Positions 1 through 6,499 of a DNA stretch of 41,169 bases are shown in pieces. The stretch lies in NCBI GenBank assembly GCA_964588705.1, contig CAZPQV010000017.1, positions 1 through 41,169 on the forward strand. Direction: 5' to 3'. The position numbers and the translations under genes are program-made. The stretch is from CAZPQV01 sp964588705. GTDB lineage: Bacteria; Bacteroidota; Bacteroidia; Flavobacteriales; Weeksellaceae. The first letter of the stretch is position 1, and the number at the start of each line of letters is the position of its first letter. Below the pieces are notes generated by a model. It was not told where the DNA came from. It worked only from the letters and a program-made list of their open reading frames with translations, and made no database searches.

Positions 1-182
1 CAAATCCTCCTTAAGAAATTAATGATATTTGTCCGAGTTTGTTTGAAGACATACATATCGTCTTCATTCTTACAATCAAGAACATAAAAATTACTTCCAT
101 TAAATTCAGTATTCATATTTAAATAATATGTTGAAGAGATTAAAAATAGCAAAGACTGCCCTAAATTTTTAGAGTTTTTCAT
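1..182 (-). CDS. Partial unknown ORF of the integrated element, running off the left edge
   Basis: An ATG at 182 (minus strand) opens a frame with no stop for 60 codons up to the window edge. The product starts MKNSKNLGQSLLFLISSTYY and continues with a mixed charged region containing YVLDCKNEDD. I recognise no family. A second in-frame ATG at 116 could be the true start. It lies next to the integrase and on the same strand, so it is probably cargo of the element that ends at the tRNA-Asp genes. No clear ribosome binding site is seen, which is usual in Bacteroidota. It could be a chance open frame in AT-rich DNA. Confidence 0.45.
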   Translation of the reverse strand, partial: MKNSKNLGQSLLFLISSTYYLNMNTEFNGSNFYVLDCKNEDDMYVFKQTRTNIINFLRRI

Positions 183-324
183 AAATACTTAAGCCAAGTA
201 TTAACTCCCCACCACTTAATGTTTTATTAATTACATTGAAAACAAATATAAGGACAACTACAACATTTACTAAACGACAAAACAGTTATAACATCATTGG
301 AAAGTTTAAGAATTCTTTTGAAAT
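183..324. other. Non-coding spacer in the integrated element
   Basis: This AT-rich stretch lies between the partial ORF and the integrase terminator. I see no gene or strong promoter in it. It should contain the promoter of the partial minus-strand ORF; the nearest candidate is a poor match to TANNTTTG around 193-201. Confidence 0.4.
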
Positions 325-353
325 AAAAAACTCGGCTACGTGCCGAGTTTTTT
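325..353 (-). terminator. Intrinsic terminator of the integrase gene
   Basis: A perfect 12-bp inverted repeat (325-336 with 342-353, loop TACGT) has CTCGGC/GCCGAG at its core flanked by A and T runs. It overlaps the integrase stop codon (336-338). The symmetric A/T flanks would allow it to work in both directions. Confidence 0.85.
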
Positions 354-1589
354 ACTCGGATTATCCGTTACTTTCTTTTTGTTGAGAGTTAATATTAAAT
401 TATTCATATCTTCGCTCACTTTCTTATCCAAAATTTTAGCATAGTGTTGTGTTGTTTTTATGCTCTTATGGCCAAGCATTTTGCTCACACTTTCAATAGA
501 AACACCGTTAGATAAGGTTATTGTCGTAGCAAAAGTATGTCTGGCAATGTGATAAGTCAATTCTTTATTTATTCCACATAAATCAGCGATTTCTTTGAGA
601 TAAGCATTCATTTTCTGATTGGAAAGAACCGGAAGTAATCTTCCTGTATTCAGGCAAGTTTTATTCTCTTTATACTTATCAATAATATATTCTGCTTGAG
701 GCAAAAGAGGGATATTGGAAGTAGTTTTTGTTTTCTGACGATTGGTAAAAATCCATTTGTTGCCGTCTAATCCAAGATTGATATTGTTATGAGTCAGTTT
801 TTGTGTATCAATATAAGCAAGACCAGTATAACAACTGAAAAGAAAAATATCCCGCACTAATGATAGCCTTTCATTCTTAAAATCTTTGTTAGCAATTTTC
901 TGAAGTTCTTTTTCATTGAGGAACACTCTGGTAACCTCATTAAATTTAGAATGATAGTTTAAGTAAGGATCTTTATCCAGCCAACCATTCGCCAGGCAAA
1001 TTCTTATGATTTTTCCAAAGTTTTTCAAATACTTTACTGCAGAATTGTTATTACAGGATTTCTCTGTACGCAGATAGAATTCAAAATCATTAAGGAAAGC
1101 ATAATCAATCTTTTTAATATCTATGTCTGAAGTGTTGAATTTCCATTTTAAAAATTCTTGAGTGTGGCTTAAACAGGTATTGTATCGGGTTAATGTACCT
1201 TTAGCATACTCTTTTCCCACCAACGCTTCCATACGGCTGTTATGGTCTTTAAAAATGGGAATAAACGTCCGTTTTTTGATTTCTTTACCCAGGAGTTCAT
1301 TTTTTAAAAGTTCAGTTGTAATGAATGAATTATCTTTCATCAAGAGATGGTAAGCATCATAAACTTTCTGTTCGAATGTTTTGAGGTAGAAATTAAGCGA
1401 TTTAATCGATTCTGTATTGCCGGTAACTTTCTGCCCTTGAGAATTCCATTGCGCTGGCTTAACACATCTTTTTGTGCTTATTTCGCTCACCTTTCCGTCA
1501 ATAGTAATACGGAGATAGATTGGTGCTTCACCCTGAGAATTAATCTTTGCTTTCTTCACATAAAAAAGCAGGTTGAAGGATTGGTTCAT
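336..1589 (-). CDS. Tyrosine recombinase / site-specific integrase
   Basis: The 417-residue protein has the layout of Bacteroidota mobile-element integrases: an N-terminal arm-binding domain (about 1-100), a SAM-like core-binding domain (about 105-210) and a C-terminal catalytic domain (about 225-395). The catalytic H-x-x-R is seen at H347/R350 (HIARHTF), the His of box II at H374 (GHKS) and the tyrosine nucleophile at Y383 (QHYA). The usual first arginine of the TGLR box is Ala258 (TGLAYID), as in a subgroup of Bacteroidota integrases; the CTnDOT integrase also lacks this canonical Arg. The gene is 250 bp from tRNA-Asp and reads away from it, as expected for an element integrated at that tRNA. 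The ATG at 1589 gives the full arm domain. Confidence 0.93.
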   Translation of the reverse strand: MNQSFNLLFYVKKAKINSQGEAPIYLRITIDGKVSEISTKRCVKPAQWNSQGQKVTGNTESIKSLNFYLKTFEQKVYDAYHLLMKDNSFITTELLKNELLGKEIKKRTFIPIFKDHNSRMEALVGKEYAKGTLTRYNTCLSHTQEFLKWKFNTSDIDIKKIDYAFLNDFEFYLRTEKSCNNNSAVKYLKNFGKIIRICLANGWLDKDPYLNYHSKFNEVTRVFLNEKELQKIANKDFKNERLSLVRDIFLFSCYTGLAYIDTQKLTHNNINLGLDGNKWIFTNRQKTKTTSNIPLLPQAEYIIDKYKENKTCLNTGRLLPVLSNQKMNAYLKEIADLCGINKELTYHIARHTFATTITLSNGVSIESVSKMLGHKSIKTTQHYAKILDKKVSEDMNNLILTLNKKKVTDNPSKKLGT

Positions 1590-1782
1590 AATGTGTCACT
1601 TTTAAGAGTTAAAACTAATCTAAACTGAACCTGATTACAAGATTTTCAATTTCTGAAAAGCCTGTTGAACAGGTGGTTTTCCAATCTTTCAGTGACCTAT
1701 TTTCAACCTTGGTGACAGGTCACCGAATAGGTCACTAAAGATTTGTGTGTTTTTGATACTCTTTGGTAGCAGCACAAAACAA
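1590..1782. promoter_or_regulatory. Palindrome-rich control or attachment region upstream of the integrase
   Basis: The stretch between the integrase start and the tRNA-Asp terminator carries nested inverted repeats: AGTGACCTATT (1691-1701) with its exact complement (1726-1736), an inner GGTGAC-AG-GTCACC (1711-1724), and CCTGTT-G-AACAGG (1661-1673). The word GTGACC or its complement occurs four times. Such arrays are typical of integrase arm sites or binding sites for an excisionase or repressor. Which of these applies cannot be told from sequence alone. Confidence 0.5.
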
Positions 1783-1816
1783 AAAATGCCGTAAAACCTA
1801 CATTTTACAGCATTTT
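1783..1816 (-). terminator. Terminator of the tRNA-Asp transcription unit
   Basis: A 14-bp stem (1783-1796 with 1803-1816; one G-U pair in the minus-strand RNA) is followed on the minus strand by a T-rich tail. It lies 24 bp beyond the 3' end of the first tRNA-Asp. Confidence 0.75.
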
Positions 1817-1839
1817 GTATTACTTTGTTGTAATAATTG

Positions 1840-1913
1840 CGATCCGGACGGGACTCGAACCCGCGACCTCCGCCGTGACAGGGCGGCATTCTAACCAACT
1901 GAACTACCGGATC
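1840..1913 (-). tRNA. tRNA-Asp (anticodon GUC), copy next to the integrase
   Basis: A 74-nt cloverleaf: acceptor GATCCGG/CCGGATC with discriminator G, anticodon stem CCGCC/GGCGG around loop CTGTCAC, T arm GCGGG-TTCGAGT-CCCGT. CCA is not encoded. Its 3' end faces the integrase, so this copy is the likely integration target. Confidence 0.97.
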
Positions 1914-1941
1914 AGTAGTTGTTGTCTAAATTTTGTAATTG

Positions 1942-2015
1942 CGATCCGGACGGGACTCGAACCCGCGACCACCTGCGTGACAGGCAGGTATTCTAACCAA
2001 CTGAACTACCGGATC
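1942..2015 (-). tRNA. tRNA-Asp (anticodon GUC), upstream copy
   Basis: A 74-nt cloverleaf identical to the neighbouring tRNA-Asp except for the anticodon arm, where the stem is CCTGC/GCAGG with compensating changes, and the flanking bases. Loop CTGTCAC gives anticodon GTC. CCA is not encoded. Confidence 0.97.
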
Positions 2016-2096
2016 AAAAAATTAAAAGAACGTCTTTCTTTTTCGTGAGTGCAAAAATACAACTTTTATGAGATTTTGCAAACTATTTTCAAAAAA

Positions 2097-2121
2097 AATG
2101 TCTTCCACTGCGGAAGACATT
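2097..2121 (-). terminator. Terminator of trxA
   Basis: A perfect 10-bp stem (2097-2106 with 2112-2121, loop of 5) is followed by eight T on the minus strand. It lies 20 bp after the trxA stop. Confidence 0.9.
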
Positions 2122-2141
2122 CATTTTCAGTATATTTTTTT

Positions 2142-2459
2142 CTACAAATGAGCAGAAAGTTTCTCAGCAATTACTTCTTTTGGTGCTACACCTACGATTT
2201 TATCTACAACCTCACCGTTTTTGAAAATCAAAACTGTAGGAATGTTACGAATTCCGTAGTCGATAGAAACCTGCTGATTGTTATCAACATCTACTTTCCC
2301 TACGATTGCTTTTCCTTCAAAATCGGCTGCAACTTCCTCAATGATTGGTCCAAGCATACGGCAAGGTCCGCACCATACTGCCCAAAAATCTACCAATACC
2401 GGCTTATCTGAATCTAATACCGTTTCTTTAAACGTGTTGTCTGTAATTTCTAATGCCAT
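2142..2459 (-). CDS. trxA: Thioredoxin 1
   Basis: A cytoplasmic thioredoxin of 105 residues, the standard single-domain length. It reduces protein disulfides with electrons from thioredoxin reductase. The active site WCGPC is visible (Cys30, Cys33), as are the buried Asp24 (VDFWA) and the cis-proline of NIPT (Pro74). There is no signal peptide. The gene has its own TANNTTTG promoter and its own terminator, so it is monocistronic. The cysteine desulfurase upstream on the same strand is also involved in sulfur chemistry, but it ends 67 bp away and a promoter lies between them. Confidence 0.96.
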   Translation of the reverse strand: MALEITDNTFKETVLDSDKPVLVDFWAVWCGPCRMLGPIIEEVAADFEGKAIVGKVDVDNNQQVSIDYGIRNIPTVLIFKNGEVVDKIVGVAPKEVIAEKLSAHL

Positions 2460-2479
2460 TTTTTTCTAATTTATATATG

Positions 2480-2509
2480 CAAAGGTAACAAATTCGGTTC
2501 CAATTTCAA
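2480..2509 (-). promoter_or_regulatory. Bacteroidota-type promoter of trxA
   Basis: On the minus strand TTG (2507-2509), a 19-nt spacer and TACCTTTG (2480-2487) match the Bacteroidota consensus TTTG/TANNTTTG. Transcription would start near 2473, about 14 nt before the ATG. Confidence 0.65.
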
Positions 2510-2526
2510 CTAAAAACGCATCTATG

Positions 2527-3696
2527 TTATGCATTTGTTTTTTCTATCTGCATCGAGTGATAGATTTCCTCCAAAGCATCGGCAAAATAGTCAATATCTT
2601 CTTTTGATGTATGATGACTGAAAGAAATTCTAAGCGGAGTACAGTTTTCAAGTTCATCATCTTCAAGAACCATCATCATAACCATTGAAGGTTTTGCTGC
2701 GCCCGACGAGCATGCACTTCCCTGTGAAACTGCAATGCCTTTCATATCCAGCTGAAGTCCAATCAAAGGATTTTTAAAAGGAAGCAATGCGCTTAACACG
2801 GTATAAAGACTTGTTCCTTGTTCAGCAGAACGACCATTGAATTTAATTCCAGGAATTTTTTCCGTTAATTTCTGAGCTGTATAAGCTTTTACCTCCTGAA
2901 TATGCGAAGAATATTTCTCCAGGTTTTCCATCGAAAGTTCAAGCGCCTTTCCTAAGCCTACGATTCCGGCAACGTTTTCAGTTCCGGCTCTCAATTCTCT
3001 TTCCTGGCTTCCACCTAAAAGTATAGGTTTTATTCTCGAAGATTTTCTGATGTAAGTAAATCCTGCTCCTTTTGGACCATGAAATTTATGTGCGCTGCAT
3101 GATGCAAAATCGATATTAATTTTAGAGAAATCTACATCCAAATGACCTATGGTCTGCACTGTATCGGAGTGGAATAATGCATTATATTTTTTGCACAACT
3201 CTCCTACTTTCTCAATATCTAAAAGGTTTCCGATCTCATTATTGGCGTGCATTAGTGAAACCAAAGTTTTCTTATCCGAAGCTTTCAAAAGCTCTCCTAA
3301 CTTCTCCAGACTGATATCCCCATTTTTTTCAGGACGAATATAAACGACTTCAGCTCCTTTTCTTGTTTTCGCATCACGAACTGCTTCTGCCACACATTTG
3401 TGCTCAATTGGTGAAGTGATGATTCTTTCCACCCCATGATGCGTAACCGCAGATTTTATAACCATATTGTTGGACTCCGTACCACAGGAAGTAAATACGA
3501 TTTCTCCGGGCTGAACTTTCAGATAATCGGCAACTTTTCTTCTTACTCCTTCAATCATGGATTTTGCCTGCTGCCCCACACTGTGCGTAGATGAAGGGTT
3601 CCCAAAACCCGTTTTCATAGCCTCTACCATTGCTTCAATTACTTCGTTTTCTACGGGAGTTGTTGCGGCATTGTCCAGATAAATTCTCTTATTCAT
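2527..3696 (-). CDS. Cysteine desulfurase (NifS/IscS class)
   Basis: A PLP-dependent fold-type I enzyme of 389 residues that removes sulfur from L-cysteine for Fe-S clusters and thio-modifications. Visible are LDNAATTP at the N-terminus (8-14), His99 (IEHK), Asp178 (HSDTVQ), the PLP lysine Lys204 (SAHKFHGPKG) and the persulfide cysteine Cys329 in the mobile loop GSACSSG, followed by the SRIS-like region LRISFSHHTS. The SSG loop and the SxHK(F/I)xGPKG motif place it in the IscS/NifS group rather than SufS. No iscU or iscA gene lies next to it, so the assignment to a particular pathway (tRNA thiolation or Fe-S assembly) is open. Confidence 0.92.
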   Translation of the reverse strand: MNKRIYLDNAATTPVENEVIEAMVEAMKTGFGNPSSTHSVGQQAKSMIEGVRRKVADYLKVQPGEIVFTSCGTESNNMVIKSAVTHHGVERIITSPIEHKCVAEAVRDAKTRKGAEVVYIRPEKNGDISLEKLGELLKASDKKTLVSLMHANNEIGNLLDIEKVGELCKKYNALFHSDTVQTIGHLDVDFSKINIDFASCSAHKFHGPKGAGFTYIRKSSRIKPILLGGSQERELRAGTENVAGIVGLGKALELSMENLEKYSSHIQEVKAYTAQKLTEKIPGIKFNGRSAEQGTSLYTVLSALLPFKNPLIGLQLDMKGIAVSQGSACSSGAAKPSMVMMMVLEDDELENCTPLRISFSHHTSKEDIDYFADALEEIYHSMQIEKTNA

Positions 3697-3746
3697 TACT
3701 ACTTTTTACTTTTTTTACTTTCTTTTTACTTTTAGATTTTTTGACC

Positions 3747-3772
3747 AAAAAAAACCGATGTTTACGTCGGCT
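3747..3772 (-). terminator. Terminator after the polyprenyl-phosphoryl-pentose operon
   Basis: A short hairpin with CCGA/TCGG core, extended by weaker pairs, is followed by eight T on the minus strand. It ends the operon that runs from 7396 to 3801. Confidence 0.7.
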
Positions 3773-3800
3773 TCAGAAGTCTTATTTACGGCATTGCAAA

Positions 3801-4388
3801 TTAATGAAAAAATTTAAAATGACTTTCATCTGCAAATTCAAGCATTGGTTTGTCGCCGGAAGTGTCCCCGAAAGCTATTATTTTATCGTATTTTTTTTCT
3901 TTTATTTCCTCTTTTATCCGAGATACTTTTTCTTCCCCGTTACAGTTTTTTGTGCTGAAATTTCCTGTAAAAACATCATCCACAAATTCAGCTTCGGTTG
4001 AAAGAAGTTTAATGCCAAGTTTCTCAGCAAAAGGTTTCACCCAGATATCCAACGATGCCGAAACAATCAGACTGTCTGTTTTTTCCTGATCTCTGTTTTC
4101 AATAAAATCGAGAGCATTTCGCCTGAAGATTTCCGGATAATTTTCATCAAAAAAACGTTGAGACTTTCTTTCAATCCGATCTTTTTTTTCTCCTTTTAAA
4201 ATGGATGAAATAAAACTTTTTTTTACTTTTTCAGCGTCGAGAAGATTTAATTTTAAAAGAACGAACAACGGTGTGTGCTTTGCAAACTGAAAATAAAACC
4301 GCTTTGGATTATAAAATTTTAAATACAAAAACATCGTGTCTTTGTAGGTTAAGGTTCCGTCGAAATCAAAGCAATACAACTTCTTCAT
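3801..4388 (-). CDS. HAD-IB family hydrolase, putative phosphatase of the DPA-like operon
   Basis: A 195-residue HAD phosphatase of the SerB-like IB group. Motif I is FDFDGTLT (nucleophile Asp8, acid Asp10), motif II is the Ser of IVSASLD, motif III a Lys in the helical region, and motif IV is GDTSGDKPML. The cap is a helical C1 insert of about 80 residues. It is the last gene of the operon with DprE2-, DprE1- and UbiA-like genes. In mycobacteria the intermediate decaprenyl-phosphoryl-5-phosphoribose must lose its 5-phosphate, a step assigned there to a PAP2-type protein (Rv3807c). I infer that this HAD enzyme may do that step here. A general sugar-phosphate phosphatase is the alternative. 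A CGAG-rich repeat lies in the 56-bp gap upstream. Confidence 0.85.
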   Translation of the reverse strand: MKKLYCFDFDGTLTYKDTMFLYLKFYNPKRFYFQFAKHTPLFVLLKLNLLDAEKVKKSFISSILKGEKKDRIERKSQRFFDENYPEIFRRNALDFIENRDQEKTDSLIVSASLDIWVKPFAEKLGIKLLSTEAEFVDDVFTGNFSTKNCNGEEKVSRIKEEIKEKKYDKIIAFGDTSGDKPMLEFADESHFKFFH

Positions 4389-4396
4389 TTTGTAAG

Positions 4397-4432
4397 AGTT
4401 TCGAGATACGAGTCCCGAGGTTCGGGTTCGAC
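4397..4432. repeat. CGAG-rich intergenic micro-repeat with hairpin
   Basis: The segment contains GAGATACGAGT (4403-4413), shared exactly with 20406-20416, and a perfect small dyad CCCGA-GGT-TCGGG (4414-4426). It sits between two genes of one operon. Confidence 0.55.
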
Positions 4433-4444
4433 TTTATAAGCGTT

Positions 4445-5170
4445 TTACAGTTTCAGTTTCTTAAAAATAAATTCAGGAATATGTTTTATTATTAGCATTA
4501 TCAGCCACCAGATGGGAAGAACATAAGCCACATTCTTTCTGTTTTTATAAGCTTTATATATGCTGTTCGCCGCCTGTTTTGGAGTGGCCGTCAGTTTTGG
4601 ATTCAATGGCAGACCTTCTGTCATTTTTGTCGCCATAAATCCGGGTTTTACGGTAAGCACATGAACTCTTTTGTCGAAAAGATAATTTCGCAATCCACTC
4701 AAATATGCCGTAAATCCTGCCTTTGCAGAACCGTAAATGAAATTACTCTGCCTTCCTCTGTCGCCGGCAACCGATGACAGTGCAATAATTGTTCCGCCTC
4801 TTCTTGCCTCCATCCTCTGTGCAAAATGATTGATTACCGGAATAAGTTTTGCGTAATTGATATCAATGATTTTCTCTGTATTCTTATTGTCGTAGAGCCC
4901 TTCTTCTGTCCCTTCACCAAGATATCCTGTCGCACAGAAAACCAGATTGGAATTTACATTTTCAAAAATACTGTTGCTGAAACCTTTAAGCAAATCAAGA
5001 TGAATAACTTTGCTGTTCTGCAGATATTTTACCTCCAGATGTTTTGAAAATTTCTCAGTAGTTTCAACGTTTGATGTATAGAGAAAAACGGTTTCAAATT
5101 TTTCACCTTCGCTCAAAACTTTTTCTACAAATGCCTGAGCTACTTCCGAATTGCTGCCAAGTATGATCAT
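4445..5170 (-). CDS. DprE2-like SDR: polyprenyl-phosphoryl-2-keto-ribose reductase
   Basis: A short-chain dehydrogenase of 241 residues that would reduce the 2-keto intermediate made by the neighbouring oxidase, completing ribose-to-arabinose epimerisation at C2. The nucleotide-binding turn is the atypical ILGSNSEVAQAF (residues 3-14), Ser132/133 and Y146-GSA-K150 form the catalytic set, and the C-terminus IIKHIPEFIFKKL resembles the mycobacterial DprE2 C-terminus as I remember it (VLRHIPRSIFRKL). An ATG at 5221 would add 17 residues overlapping the upstream gene; I prefer the ATG at 5170 because it puts the beta-strand/glycine turn at the N-terminus and leaves a 10-bp gap. Confidence 0.9.
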   Translation of the reverse strand: MIILGSNSEVAQAFVEKVLSEGEKFETVFLYTSNVETTEKFSKHLEVKYLQNSKVIHLDLLKGFSNSIFENVNSNLVFCATGYLGEGTEEGLYDNKNTEKIIDINYAKLIPVINHFAQRMEARRGGTIIALSSVAGDRGRQSNFIYGSAKAGFTAYLSGLRNYLFDKRVHVLTVKPGFMATKMTEGLPLNPKLTATPKQAANSIYKAYKNRKNVAYVLPIWWLIMLIIKHIPEFIFKKLKL

Positions 5171-5180
5171 AAGTTCTGAG

Positions 5181-6497
5181 TTAATTATTCTGAATGATAC
5201 GTTTGTGCTGAAGTGAAACAAACTTCGGATTATCTACATTTTTCAGATAATTCGTGAGCGAAGATTTGCTCATACAATCTTTGGTAAGATAAATTCTTCC
5301 ACCAAATTCTTCCACAATATTATCGAGTTTTTCAACTAAATTTTTAAGTTTTGAATTTACTTTAAAATCCAACGCGAGCGTGTATCCTTCAAATGGAAAC
5401 GAGTTGTATGCCTGAGGATTATTTTTACCGAAAAGTTTTAGGACAGCGAGAAAAGAACCGTTGCCGCTGTGCGCGATGGTTTCCAGAATTTTCTTCATTC
5501 CTTCTTTTCCTTTTTCCTTCGGAATTACCATCTGATATTGGATAAAACCACCTTTTCCGTATATTTTATTCCAATCGTTCACAACATCCAACGGATAAAA
5601 AAACGATTCGTAATCCACGAAATTTTTAACTTCTTTTGCTCTTTGCTTACCAAAATACAGCCAGTTGAAAATTTTTACTGTAAGGTTATTCAACACAAAT
5701 CCCGGAAAATAAAACGGAACTGTTGGCATTGGTTTTTTCTTCAGTCTTAAAGGTTCTTTCTGAAGGTTTACAGGCAATTCTGCTCGAAGCGCATGTTCAC
5801 CTCTCATCAGAATAGAACGGCCGATATTTTTACCTTTCTGCAGGCAATCGATCCACGCCACATTATAAGTCCAGGATTCACTTTCATCAAAGAGTTTGAA
5901 AATTTCATCCAGATTTTCGGCTTTTATACTTTCCTGACGGATGTAAACCGATTCAATATTTTTAAGATTAAGCTTTGCTGAAAGAATAATTCCCGTAAGT
6001 CCCATTCCACCAACTGTTGCCCAAAATAAATCTGAATTTTCCTCACGGGAACATTTCAACACTTCTCCCTTTTCATTCATTAAAGAAAATTCAACCACGC
6101 TTTCCGAGAAACAGCCCTCTGCATGATGATTTTTTCCATGAACATCCGATGCAATGGCACCGCCAACGGTAATAAATTTTGTTCCAGGAGTTATTGAAAG
6201 AAAATATCCCTGCGGAACTGTTACCTCAAGAATTTCTGAAAGTAAAACTCCCGATTCGCATTCAATCACGCCATTTAAACGGTCGAAACTGATGAATTTA
6301 TTGAGTCTTTTAGTCGAAAAAATGGTCTCGCCAAGAGCAGCATCGCCGTAGCATCTCCCATTCCCCCTGGCAATTATTTCGTTATTATTTTTTACAAACT
6401 CTCTGATTTTTTGAACTGAATCTTCCGACCGTATTTCCTTTTCAACAACAGGAAAATTTCCCCAGTTTGTAACCGATTGAGTAAAATTCTGCTTCAT
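5181..6497 (-). CDS. DprE1-like FAD-dependent polyprenyl-phosphoryl-ribose oxidase
   Basis: A 438-residue flavoprotein of the FAD_binding_4/D-arabinono-lactone oxidase type, close to mycobacterial DprE1, which oxidises the 2-OH of decaprenyl-phosphoryl-ribose. Seen are GNGRCYGD (46-52) and GGAIASDVHGKNHH (112-125; His120 matches DprE1 His132), GGFIQYQMVIP (DprE1 Tyr314 region) and FPFEGYTLALDF, which aligns with FPLEGWNICVDF of DprE1. The residue matching the benzothiazinone-target Cys387 is Ala375 and the one matching Asn385 is Thr373; the catalytic Lys418 equivalent is kept (Lys406, YLTKD). It is 2 bp from the UbiA gene and 10 bp from the SDR gene, so one operon. No signal peptide is seen. 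Confidence 0.92.
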   Translation of the reverse strand: MKQNFTQSVTNWGNFPVVEKEIRSEDSVQKIREFVKNNNEIIARGNGRCYGDAALGETIFSTKRLNKFISFDRLNGVIECESGVLLSEILEVTVPQGYFLSITPGTKFITVGGAIASDVHGKNHHAEGCFSESVVEFSLMNEKGEVLKCSREENSDLFWATVGGMGLTGIILSAKLNLKNIESVYIRQESIKAENLDEIFKLFDESESWTYNVAWIDCLQKGKNIGRSILMRGEHALRAELPVNLQKEPLRLKKKPMPTVPFYFPGFVLNNLTVKIFNWLYFGKQRAKEVKNFVDYESFFYPLDVVNDWNKIYGKGGFIQYQMVIPKEKGKEGMKKILETIAHSGNGSFLAVLKLFGKNNPQAYNSFPFEGYTLALDFKVNSKLKNLVEKLDNIVEEFGGRIYLTKDCMSKSSLTNYLKNVDNPKFVSLQHKRIIQNN

Positions 6498-6499
6498 AT

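Noticed and set aside
1689..2048. Small ORFs on both strands over the tRNA-Asp genes
   Set aside because: They are shadows of the tRNA genes; repeated RTGLEPAT segments are translated T and anticodon arms.
5171..5221. Longer DprE2-like protein starting at 5221
   Set aside because: The extra 17 residues overlap the DprE1-like gene and precede the dinucleotide-binding strand that normally starts the protein.
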